Of a stretch of DNA of 64,000 nt, positions 48,785-59,125 are shown piece after piece (positions within the stretch are counted from its first letter, which is position 1; every line of letters begins with the position of its first letter). This DNA comes from Paroedura picta (Eukaryota; Chordata; Lepidosauria; Squamata; Gekkonidae). Position numbers and translations under genes: made by a program. The stretch spans positions 30,141,001 through 30,205,000 of the forward strand of contig NC_135379.1 in the NCBI RefSeq assembly GCF_049243985.1. Reading direction: 5' to 3'. The notes under the pieces were generated by a model that was not told the origin of the DNA, made no database searches, and saw only the letters and a list, made by a program, of their open reading frames with translations.

Positions 48785-49085
48785 TCATGCAAAGAGATTT
48801 TTCAGCAGCTCCCTCTTCTAGTGGCATTTCTAGGGATGCTGGCCTTCAGGTGGGGCCTGGGGGTCTCCCAGAATTACACATAATTGCCAAGCTACAGAGA
48901 TCAGTTCCCCTGGAGGAGATGGAGGCTCTTGAGGGTGAACTCTTATGGGACTGTACCCCACTGAGTCCCTGTCCAGGCTCCATTCCCAAGTCACCAGGCT
49001 CTTCCCAACCTGGATCTCGCACCCCTATCCTCTTATCCCCTGTCAGTAGCAAGGGAGCACCTGGCAGCCCTAGGCTAGAAGGTTA
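48785..49085. mobile_element. Unnamed dispersed repeat, copy 1
   Basis: It shares 'cagagatcagttcccctggagga', 'ggactgtaccccactga' and 'caggctccattcccaagtc...caggctcttcccaacctggat' with 58905-59125. A 99-residue open frame across it is low-complexity and not conserved in the other copy. Confidence 0.65.
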
Positions 49086-49504
49086 GAAGCAGCACCCCTG
49101 AGGTGTGAGAGCCTGTTGCCCAATGGTACTCACTCATGGAAAGCCATGTTTACAATTACCATCCACCCAGAGTGCCACATTTATTTCCATCCTTGACTGT
49201 ACCTCAGGGAGTCTTGAAGCTTACTCGTCCCCTGGTAGGGAATGTGTGAAGGTGGGAATCACCTGCCAAGTACAAATCCCACCAAGAAAGGACTTTGCCC
49301 ACATTCCTGAAACATGGACAGCCACTGTATTGGAGATCAGTGGATCAGAAGATCCATAGGTGGCATATCAAAGAGCTACATGGTATATTCAGTTATTGTG
49401 CAAAGATTTGGAAGCAAGCATCACTGAATGCACAGGTCTGATGGTTCATGGTGTATAATGATGATGTTTTATTGAAGGATTCAATGTTGTTACAAAGTTT
49501 TCCT
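49086..49504. other. Noncoding, nothing recognised
   Basis: No gene or named repeat seen. Confidence 0.35.
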
Positions 49505-49900
49505 AAGCACCCAAATAGACTCAGGCTGAGTAGCTGTGTTGGCCTGAAGCAGCAGAACAAAGTTTGAGTCCAGAGGAACCTCAAGATATTTATTTATTTA
49601 TTACATTTATATCCCGCCACTCCCACAAGGGCTCGTGGTGGCTAACAAGATAAAACCCCAATATATAAAAACCCCAATAAATAACAATTTCGATCAAACT
49701 AGCCAATCAACGAAAAATCATCCATTCATTTGGCAGCCAAAATCCCATACTAATCATTATTTAAAAACCTCAGGATGGACATAAGCTTATATATAAAATA
49801 CTCCAGGATGGATATAAGCTTATGTGTGCAAGCACACTTCATCAGACCCCTTGAATAAAACTTTGTTTGTCCTAAAGGTGCCTTTGGACTCAAACTAAGC
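49505..49900. repeat. Second foldback pair of the unnamed retroposon, with a repeat between
   Basis: The left copy begins about 49515 ('ctgtgttggcctgaagcagcagaacaaagtttgagtcc') and the right copy ends about 49900 ('aaactttgtttgtcctaaaggtgcctttggactcaaac'), in opposite orientation. Between them is the common 'tttatatcccgccactcccacaagggctcgtgg' repeat (49585-49740). Confidence 0.75.
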
Positions 49901-51714
49901 ATCCAAAGGTATTGTAAATGCTTTAGCTGCACTGTAGCTTGTTTTCAAATCCATTTTTCCTAAATAACGAGGGTTTGTTTGTATATGGTACTACTGACAT
50001 CTATGTATTGTCTTTAAACCTTGATGATAAAACATTCTTATAATTTACTACATGACTGATAATTCACTTTTTCAACATTTGTATTACAGTTGTCTTCCAC
50101 TGGCAAAACATTCAGAGCTACTGACAGGGCCCTCCTAGGCAGGTCAATTCAGAAGTCTATTCAATGGGGTTTACTCTCAGAAAAGAGGACAGCACTTTTA
50201 AACTAGCCCATTTTAATGTGCATATTATGCCATCATTGTAATATCGCAACATAATAAAAGGGGTATGGGCTTTTTGTTCACTGCATTTCATTTTTTTTTA
50301 AATTGCTAAGGACGTGTTTCATGAGGCCTGTAGGCAATGTCAAGTTGATTTTGACTATCAGTCAACTTGGAAATAATTTGGTCCCTCTTGCATCAGCAAA
50401 CTGCTTAAACTTTCATGACTTAGCTTTATTATGAAGCAGCACAACACAATAATAATTTCTCCTGGCAGCTATGAATGTGTATAGAAGATCTTTAGGAACA
50501 GTTTTGCATGGATTAGTGATATCTCTACAATGTGGTCTCTCTCAAAGTTCAAACTTAATGGACCATACAATTTTTCACACAGATGTAATTCCGTGTCTCT
50601 AATAACTCAATTTTTTCTGACATATCTCTTATTTCCGTTAGCCATATTTTGAGAGTAATAGCAAAAAATTCTCATGTCAAAATGATGTGAAGTTCAATAC
50701 CGGCAGAAAGATGTGAAACTCTGGGTGAGAGCCTACAGTTGATCTATAGTATGACTTCTCAGTAACCTTTCCTTTCCTTTTATCATCAATAGCAAGTCAA
50801 AGTCATCATGTGTGACATCTCCATCTTGAACTGTTAAAGTCATAGGAATTCTGCCACTAACTTCAGTGGTGTCAAAACTTCTCATTTTTCTTCTCCCCGC
50901 TCCTTTTCTTTCCAAGATAAAATCCCATATACCTTCTGAAGTACCAGACTCACTGTAAGAATTTTTTGTGGCATTGGGGAAAAAAGTGGATTCTGGTCTC
51001 TTTCTGAGATCAATACAGAGCGCAGGTTTTGACATACAAAACTATTAAGAGGCTGGAAAGAAGCTACCTTAAGAATACTGTTGTCCCAGTTCACGTTTAG
51101 ATTAGTATCAGAGTTCTGTCTTCCCATGCCACCTTCTAGGCATGTGGCAACTTGATACAGGATCTCTTCTCTGGTGTCGCGATGACTTTATAATACTTTC
51201 CCTAGAAAAATTCACTTGGCACTCATTTGCCTTATTATTTAGACAACAACCGAAGGTCATCTGGGTGTCTGTTTTAATCTACTTATTGCTGCTTTTAAAG
51301 CTTTGGTAAGGGCTGGTGCAATTTTGTTTTTATTTGTAATTGTAAGTTGCTTTGAGCATTACCAGTAGAAGAACAAGACAGCAATCCACCAGTTTGTATG
51401 TTCCAATGCAGTCCATCCGCCTTCTCTTGCTCAGCTCTTCTCACAGAAAGGAAACCATGAATAAGTGCAGTTTCCCTACTCGTCAGCAACCAGGGGCTGC
51501 CCTCTCTGAAACTTCAGTGGGGTAATGTCTACCCATGACATTAAAAGTCTGAATTTTGTTCTTGTGAATAGGTGGAAAAAAGACCAGAGATATTTCTGAA
51601 CTAGTAGCAAAGAATGGAAAGGAACACAGACTTTATGAGTTTTCATCGAAAATTCTCTACTCTCACGCTTCTTCCTAAATAAAAGAAGCAGAGAATAGAT
51701 TTGAGAGACAGCAT
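49901..51714. other. Noncoding, AT-rich
   Basis: No gene or named element seen. Short open frames on the minus strand between 50,730 and 51,130 show no family similarity. Confidence 0.35.
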
Positions 51715-51955
51715 GGAGTTAAGAGTAGCAGCTTCTAATATGGCAAGCCAGGTTTGATTCCTAGTCTTCCACATGCAGCCAGCTGGGTAACCTTGGGCTA
51801 GTCACAGCCCTGATAGGGCTGTTCTGACTGAGCAGTTCTGTCAGAGCTCTCTCAGCCTCACCTACCTCACAGGGTGTCTGTTGTGGGGATAGCGAGGGAA
51901 GATAATTGTAAGCCACTTTGAGAGTCCTTTGGGTGGTACAAAGTGGAGTGGGGAA
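51715..51955 (+). mobile_element. Sauria-type tRNA SINE
   Basis: 'gttaagagtagcagcttctaat...gccaggtttgattcctag', 'cacatgcagccagctgggtaaccttgggctagtcacag', 'cctcacagggtgtctgttgtgggga' and 'attgtaagccactttgagag' are in the usual order. Confidence 0.93.
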
Positions 51956-52327
51956 GCATCAGTGACTTTCTGACGTGTCACTGGAAGGACATTTCAGTGA
52001 TCCATTGCCATGGGAAAGGTAATAAATATTCAGAACATGAATAAAGAGGGCCTGATCCTGGAATGACAGCTTCCTAGAAGGGGGGGAGGAAGCAAAATGT
52101 ATCCTCTGCACTATGCCAAGAAGCTGTCCAATACTGGCAGACCCTATCAGTCCCTTCTTACCTACCTCGCAATTAAAGAAAGGGGGCAATAATGAGCCCA
52201 GATAAACAGCAAAGGTGTGCACATGGAGTTGAGCAATTACTGGCATGACTACTGTTCAGAAATCCAACTGAATGCTGTGGCGAGCCCAAGGTCACCATTT
52301 CTTGGCGAGTTACAATCATACAGCATA

Positions 52328-52442
52328 GATTCAAATAGTGTTGGTCTGAAGTAGCACAATAAAATCAGAGTCCAGTAACACCTTTAAGACCAAAGATTTA
52401 TTCAGGGCATGAGCTTTCGCGTGCAAGCACTCTTCCTCAGAT
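52328..52442 (-). mobile_element. Unnamed ~115-bp retroposon with 12-bp TSD
   Basis: It is flanked by the exact duplication TCATACAGCATA (52316-52327 and 52443-52454). Read on the minus strand it starts ATCTGAGGAAGAGTGCTTGC, passes through GGTCTTAAAGGTGTTACTGG and ends CAACACTATTTGAATC. Duplication length fits LINE-mediated insertion. No tRNA or 5S promoter is visible, so it may be a short 3' piece of a LINE or a SINE fragment. Confidence 0.85.
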
Positions 52443-52454
52443 TCATACAGCATA

Positions 52455-54149
52455 AACCCCCAAATCATAAAACATAAGCCCCTTAAATTCAAACCCACAA
52501 TTGCATATTGAATAACTTGTTGGACAGACTAAGGGACAAAATGGAAGAGAATTTGAACTAAACCTGCAGGGTTTTTTTGCTTGTAAGTTGAGTGTTAGGC
52601 ACAGTAGTGCAATTAGCAGAGATTCCCATACAAGAAGGCACTGAACTAGGTGGCGGAGTGGGTATAGTCTATGAATGCTGGGCACGCAGTGCAGTGTCAT
52701 TGTGTTTTACTGTGCCATTGGTTTTATTGTCTCCTTTGTCAATGTAACCGCTATTTCCAATAAAACTCTCCTTTGATTTAACATAATCTTATTTAAAGTA
52801 TGAGAATTCTCCTTTCAATTTTTTCCAGGGGCAAGAAGCAACAGAACAACAAGGAAAAGGCTGCAGCTTCCAGGTAATATTTCCGTATGAACAGACAATG
52901 TGAATCCCGTCTTTTACACTGTGCCTTGCTCTGTGTCTCCTACTTAAGTTAATATTCCTTGCTAAGACATTAGATTAGATAGCTGAAGACTAAAACATTT
53001 CCCCCTAACATTATTAACATTTATCTCTCATCAGAGAAGATCAGAGTCTCTTAAGAGGAACAAGGGAGAGATTTGTATAGGCTAAAAGACATGTACTGGA
53101 AAATCCTAGAAGATATTTCACACAAGGAAAAAGAAAAAAAGAAACACCCAGAGAGGCAATTCTTCAGTATGCCCAGGAGTTTGCTACATTAGCAGATGTT
53201 CCTCTTTTAAATAAAAATGTGCACATAAGAGCTCTCATGAGAGGCTACAGTTATCCAAATTATTAAAAGGCATTTTGATTTATATTATTGCACCACTTGA
53301 ATCATTCCCTCAGCAACAGTCTCACAGAGGTACTTTGCTTAAAGCACATTAATTCCATTTCTTTATGTTACTCACTTCTGTCAAAATATGTCCTAGGCTG
53401 GTTTGTGGAATACTAAATATTTTCAGGAAAGACATTTATTCCAAGACTCTTCCTGTGTCTTTGTGGACACACGAGGATTAATAGTACCTGTGCATAGCTG
53501 TTAAAAAATGGTTTCTCCTGTATGTTCTTCAAGATGGAGTTGCTACAAAATGGAAAATACTCAATGATAGGGATGTCATCAACATGTGGGAGTAAAAAAA
53601 AAAGGAACTGCATGATCCCTCTCCTCCCAAGCAAACATTTCCTAGAGTAGGACTGGGGGAATCATTGGAGAAAGGAACGAACTTGTCAAGTCACCTATGT
53701 ATTGATGCCACCCATGTATTTAATTTTCTAATACCATGCTAGGAGATCAGCATGGCAATAGAAGTGTTTCCCACCCTCTTACAAAACTGTACTTCAGGTT
53801 AGGCTGAGAGATGATGACTAGTTCAGGATGACCCAGTGAGTATTGTATAGTTCTAGAGAAAGATGCAGACATCCATTTGTTATTCAGTTCTTGAAGTGTG
53901 ATACCGAACATTACTGACTCCTAATGCAGCCATGTCCAGCAAGAGGTACGAAAGGAGAAGCTGAGGCATAACAATGAAAAACTATTAACCCTGCACTCCT
54001 TCATAGATAGCTGAACAAATTCAACCAAATATTCCCTCATTACATTTTTCGATTCTACTTCTAGCTGAAATTTGGGTTGTCAGCTGACGTGAGAGAAAAA
54101 TGTCCTCTGCTTTAATGGAGGCTTGTTGTATAATCAGTTGAAGCCTTTC
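52455..54149. other. Noncoding, AT-rich
   Basis: No gene or named element seen. Confidence 0.35.
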
Positions 54150-54420
54150 AAGGCATAGGCCCATTATGCATGGCGGCAGCTACTCCGCAGTGCCACCGTG
54201 CCATTGCGTCCTGCCCCACCATTCCCCGTGTATGCATGGGGGCGGGGCATGCAGGGCTGCCCCGGCATAGCGTGCGCACATGTGCATTGCACCGGAACCA
54301 GGAGGCCCGGGACACTGCTGGCCACGGTAAGTGTCAGTGGCCAGGGGGGGAGGTGGGGAGGGGTAGGAGAGGAGTGGGGGGCTGTAGTGACACTGTAGAT
54401 CGGGGCTGGGCGGGCTGAAA
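54150..54420. other. GC-rich island in AT-rich DNA, possible repeat
   Basis: A sharply bounded GC-rich stretch (CCCATTATGCATGGCGGCAG at its start) lies within AT-rich DNA. Composition and abrupt edges suggest an inserted element, but no terminal repeats or family could be recognised. Confidence 0.35.
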
Positions 54421-56315
54421 GGCTAGTTTAAAACAATAATCTCTTTTCAATAATTTATAACTCTCTCCACATTGTTTTATGAATGTGACTCATTCCTAAT
54501 TGGCTTAGATATGGAAAGTATCAATCATCATACCTTTTATTTTGTTGCTAGGGTTAGAGTCTAGACACTATTGCCTCTTGAGAAGCAAATTCAAGACACA
54601 TCATTTTAGTTAAACACCTCTGAATTGTCTCAAAGGGTGCTTTAATGGCATATAGAGATTGTTCATTAGTGGAGAAAGGACAGCCACACTTTCACCATAT
54701 GAAAACAAAATGAACAATGTGTAACACTTTAGATGAAATTTCTTAAAATATAAATGATCATCTGTCAAATGTTAGGTGGAGCCCATCAATCATCCCATAG
54801 ACCTTACAGGGGAAGATGATGTTTAAAACTATGGCACAACTTGTTATTTCATCTTGGCCTCTATCTGCCAAATGAAAAGCCAGTTTAATTCCAATTATTG
54901 CTCCACAAAAAGCCCATCAAAGTATAATTCAAGCGAAAGACTCATCATTTAATTTCATCTGCATCTGCCTTCTTGGTCCAATATCATCCACATGCCACTG
55001 TGTAATTAAAGGCCTAACTGCCAAGTTCTCTTTCTGAATCCTGCATCGCTCTTCTGCTTCTTGACTTGAATATTAATATCATGCTGGAAAATCTCAGAGA
55101 ACTGGGAAGGTCTGGCAGTTGAAATCAATGGCAGTGCTCCCCCCTGGTCCAGTGGGAGTTGGATGGATACACAACCAAAATCTGCATGCAACCGATACAC
55201 TTAGTTGGTAAAAGCAGGTATCTGCAGATTTTGAAGGTAACATCAATATCTTAATTATCTAGCCCTTTAATTATGGCTAAATTAAAAGAAAACGGGAATC
55301 AAAGTGATGGTGTTATTTGTTATGTATGGTAATCTACAATGGCCAGAAAATTAAGGCCTATTAACCTAAAGCTGTCAGGTCTTATAAAAAGGATAACAAT
55401 GTCTAATGCTAAAAGCTGGACAGAAAACCTATCTCTTTTCCCTGGGGTCGCTTCTGTCTCTTATCCTCCCACCCCCCAACCATACCCATATAATGGAACA
55501 CTGTGTTTTTATGTTTCAAATGTACCATATGGCATGATGGCAGTGCAGTTTAATTACACATTAGCATATTCTTACGGCAAGGGCTGGCTGGTGAAAGCAG
55601 CTTGACAAAACACGAATGTAAAAATTATCCACACAAACCCCTATGCAGTAAGCCAGCCTTGGCTATTGTTAGTATGTTTTTAATCTGGGTGTGTGGCGAA
55701 CCCACTGATCCATTGGCAATTGGAACTGGTGTTCAAGATCAGAAGTCTACAGCTATCTGGAAATTTATGAGAACCAGAGAGTTTCCTCCTTCAGTGTCAT
55801 TGAAGAAAGCATGCGGGATAAATTTTGAATGACTCTAGCTTTTGTTCTCATTAGACGTATTTTTGTATTGATCCAGGTCCCTGTCTGTACATCTTTTCCT
55901 CATTTTTGCAAATGATCAATGGCATCACTGCTCCTTTAAGAAGACCCAGCAATTAGAGGCAAAATGATAAGAAAGGGCTTGTGAACTCAATTCTTCTTTC
56001 TTTGCCTCATCTTCAGTTCTAGAAAAGTATTTTCTCCTCAGACATTCTTCTCCATGTTTTGTTTCTTCTAATTGTCAGCTCATAATTTTATGCATCTTGG
56101 TAGCACTTTGCAAACTGAAGTGGGACAGAGAATCATAAAGTAGTCCAAGCCTGTGAACCAAGAAAGTACAGCAGAAGCATTGATGCTGTTTGGCCATGTG
56201 AAGGTCTAGATCCAGGTTCAGTGCAACAGCTCTGGCTGCAACTCACAATATTCTCCTAGTCTCTACAGTAAATGGCCTTAAAGGCCACTGTGCAAACACA
56301 CAGCAATTATTAATA
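54421..56315. other. Noncoding, AT-rich; candidate conserved block
   Basis: The 54,600-55,330 part is repeat-free, with TAATTATGG-, TTTAATTCC- and TAATTAAAGG-type sites. It could be a conserved noncoding element (inference). No gene seen. Confidence 0.3.
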
Positions 56316-56323
56316 GCCTACTC

Positions 56324-56626
56324 CAGGCTTTATCAACCAGGGTTTTGTGAAACATTGCAGTTTCTTGATGGCCCCAGAAGAGTTTCCCAAATGGGTGGGA
56401 GTTAATTTTTTTATTTTTTTTTTAAATATGGTCATGTTGATAACTCCCTCTCCCCCATGACCAGTGATAGGCCTGGAGGGGGTGGGAAGAGGAGGCACCT
56501 TGGGTGAGTGTGTACACATCTAAGCTTCCCAACCATATTTTGCATGAACACACTACTTCTAAGGTTTATTGAAGCCTGAAGAATGTTTCAGGGGTTTCTC
56601 AATGGTAAAAAAGTTGAGAAAGGCTG
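56324..56626. mobile_element. Non-autonomous hAT-type element, copy 2
   Basis: It starts CAGGCTTTATCAACC and ends GTTGAGAAAGGCTG. The 8-bp duplications are GCCTACTC (56316-56323) and GCCTACTT (56627-56634), 7 of 8 matching. Same family as 20306-20622 over its whole length. Confidence 0.92.
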
Positions 56627-56639
56627 GCCTACTTTGATA

Positions 56640-57560
56640 AGTTAGTAGGGAAGGAATGGGCTGAATCCCTTCATTTGCCATTTGTCCAGCCCTGCCCTGC
56701 CTCCCAGGTGGGAGACCGGACTTACAAGACCCCCCGTGTCCAACAGACCAGACGGGCCCTAAACACACTCACCCCAATGGCCCAAGACTCATGCACGCCT
56801 GCTCGTCAAATGACCCAGCTGTCCCACAGAAGCACCCCACCCAGCCTCTACAGCCCTGCCCATAGTGTGCACCGGCAATGGTGGCCAGGCAGGCAGAGTT
56901 CTACGCTTCCCTGGCTGGCACAACAGCAGCCTGCCCCCCCCCCCAAGCACTCGCCCCAACACATGGGTGAAGGAAGAGTGTCAGGTACCCGAACCCTGCT
57001 GATGAGTTCCCAGCCCACCAACTGCCACAGAATGGCTGGATGCCCCAGCAAGTAGGCAGTGTCCAGCAGTGGTGCTGCAGTGCCACAATGCCAGAGGCAG
57101 GGCAGGCCACAGCACACAAGATGCTGGTTAGTGGGCGGAGTTTTTGAGACTTTGAGGGGAGGGACCTAGGCAGGGCATGCTGGGAGGCTGGGGAGGGATA
57201 AAAGGGAGATAGACGGGGATATGGGGGTCAGATGCAAGGGAGGAGGAGGAGGAAGCAGAAAACTAAAGGGAGAGAGAGATAGACACAGAGAGAGAGATAG
57301 AAGAGAAAGGGGGAATAGAAGGGATAGGGAAAGGAGAGGATGAGAAAAAGGGGGAAGACCACCCCAGTCCACTGCTGGGGATTGCTGGTCCTGGAACCCC
57401 CTGGAAGAGGAGTCAGACTCCAAGAGCTCTAATTCTGCTTGGGACAACCTGTCCCCACTCCTCTTTTGGCGGCCTCTGCCTGGAGATCCCAGCCCGCAAG
57501 GTGCTGGCCTGGCCACCGGTGGTGCCCTAGTGACCGTTCTAGGGGAGGAACATCACACCA
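56640..57560. other. GC-rich, unclassified segment
   Basis: Abrupt GC-rich segment with a TATA-like GGGATAAAAGGG at about 57196, followed by a purine-rich (GA-type) stretch to about 57350. No coding similarity and no terminal repeats were recognised. It may be an old repeat. Confidence 0.35.
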
Positions 57561-58490
57561 TTGCATAGCTTCCTATGGGCTAAGGTGAACAGACAGACTA
57601 TAAGTGACTAGATAGTAACTTTAAGGGATGTGGGACAGAGGATCACTATCAGTCAGTTGGGCTGGGGAAGACAATATAAAGTAAAGTGGTCACAACTCTT
57701 TGCCCAGTTGGGTCAGCGAAATTTGTCAAGTTTCTTATGTTATTGGTTAGGGACCATAAAGCTTCTGAAACTTTAAATAGCAGCATTTAGTAGCTTTCTG
57801 TAAGCAGCACTTTGGGTCTAGGCCCTGGATAAAAATAGAATAGTAATGAATCAGCCCCTATTGATGGTTACTTGCCAAGTAAGACTGAGTTAAGTCTTAA
57901 CCTACTTGATTGTTTGGTTTGGCTTTTAACAAAGAAACCTGGGCTGTCGAACCCTTTGTTCCTGATGTCCTTCATTCTGATAAGTCTGCCAGTCATAATC
58001 AGGGTTGCAGGGAAGAACACAGATGGTTTTCATGACTATGTTTTGGATTCTTCTGAGCTTCCTGGGATCAAGTCATTCATGAAAACGTAGATGTGTTATG
58101 ACCTCTGGGGAGTAGAAGAGATTTAATCTGTTTCATGATCTATCATGTATGAACTTAATGCATTTTTTCTTATCCTGTTATTAATAGATTACAGTTCCTC
58201 AGAAATATATTTGAGACAATATGATAAACTGAAAATGAAGGCATCCCTGAAGCTTCCCAGAAGAGACCAGAATGTTGTGCAAACTAAGACATGGTATTTT
58301 TTTATATCAAAGAGCACAGAAGCTGGTTTCAGCTGGTTGATGTCTATAGGGCCAAGATGATCTATGTAGTATGCTTCAGAAAGTAATTGTCTTTAGAACA
58401 ATTGTCTTCAACCTTTCCAAGTCCAGGAATTCTCTTTAATGCTGAGGCAGTAGCATTGCATCCACCAAGCTGCAGGCAGGTGATGAGAAG
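57561..58490. other. Noncoding, AT-rich
   Basis: No gene or named repeat seen. Confidence 0.35.
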
Positions 58491-58785
58491 TCATAGAATC
58501 ATAGAATCATAGAATCATAGAGTTGGAAGGGGCCATACAGGCCATCTAGTCCAACCCCCTGCTCAATGCAGGATCAGCTCTAAGCATCCTAAAGCATCCA
58601 AGAAAAGTGTGTATCCAACCTTTGCTTGAAGACTGCCATTGAGGGGGAGCTCACAACCTCCTTAGGCAGCCTATTCCACTGCTGAACTACTCTGACTGTG
58701 AAAAACTTTTTCCTGATATCTAGCCTATATCGTTGTACTTGAAGTTTAAACCCATTACTGCGTGTCCTCTCCTCTGCAGCCAGAG
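58491..58785 (-). mobile_element. CR1 LINE 3' end
   Basis: It begins with four copies of the reverse-complemented CR1 terminal octamer (TCATAGAA/TCATAGAG), then 'gtccaaccccctgctcaatgcagg', 'gagctcacaacctccttaggcagcc' and 'gaaaaactttttcctgatatctagcc'. It is longer and better preserved than the copy at 17692. Confidence 0.93.
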
Positions 58786-58904
58786 TCCTATGACAGAGTC
58801 AGATGTCCTGTGACAGAGTCAGATGACAGAAAGAGAAGTATCAGATCTGTGACCCTCACTGGTGGAGTAGGAGTTTCTGTACTCAAGGCATATGCAGAGC
58901 GTGG

Positions 58905-59125
58905 TTGTCAACATCAAGATGGTAGCTGGGGTTCTCCTGCTATTACAACTAGCCTCCAGGCAACAGAGATCAGTCCCCCTGGAGAAAATGTCTGCTTTGG
59001 AGAATGGACTCTATGGCATTACATCCCACTGAAGTTACTTCTCTCCTAAAACCCCATCTTCTTCAGGCTCCACTCCCAAAATATCCAGGTCTTTTCCAGC
59101 CTGGAGCTGCTACCCTTATGAAGAG
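58905..59125. mobile_element. Unnamed dispersed repeat, copy 2
   Basis: It shares an ordered set of blocks with 48785-49085 ('cagagatcagtccccctggagaaaatg', 'ggactctatggcattacatccca', 'caggctccactcccaaaatatccagg'). Confidence 0.65.

Noticed and set aside
48787-49086. 99-residue Pro/Ser-rich open frame
   Set aside because: It lies in a dispersed repeat also found at 58905-59125, where the frame is not kept.
56640-57560. Possible old LTR because of a TATA-like GGGATAAAAGGG and GC-rich flank
   Set aside because: No matching terminal repeats, primer site or retroviral coding similarity seen; left as unclassified.
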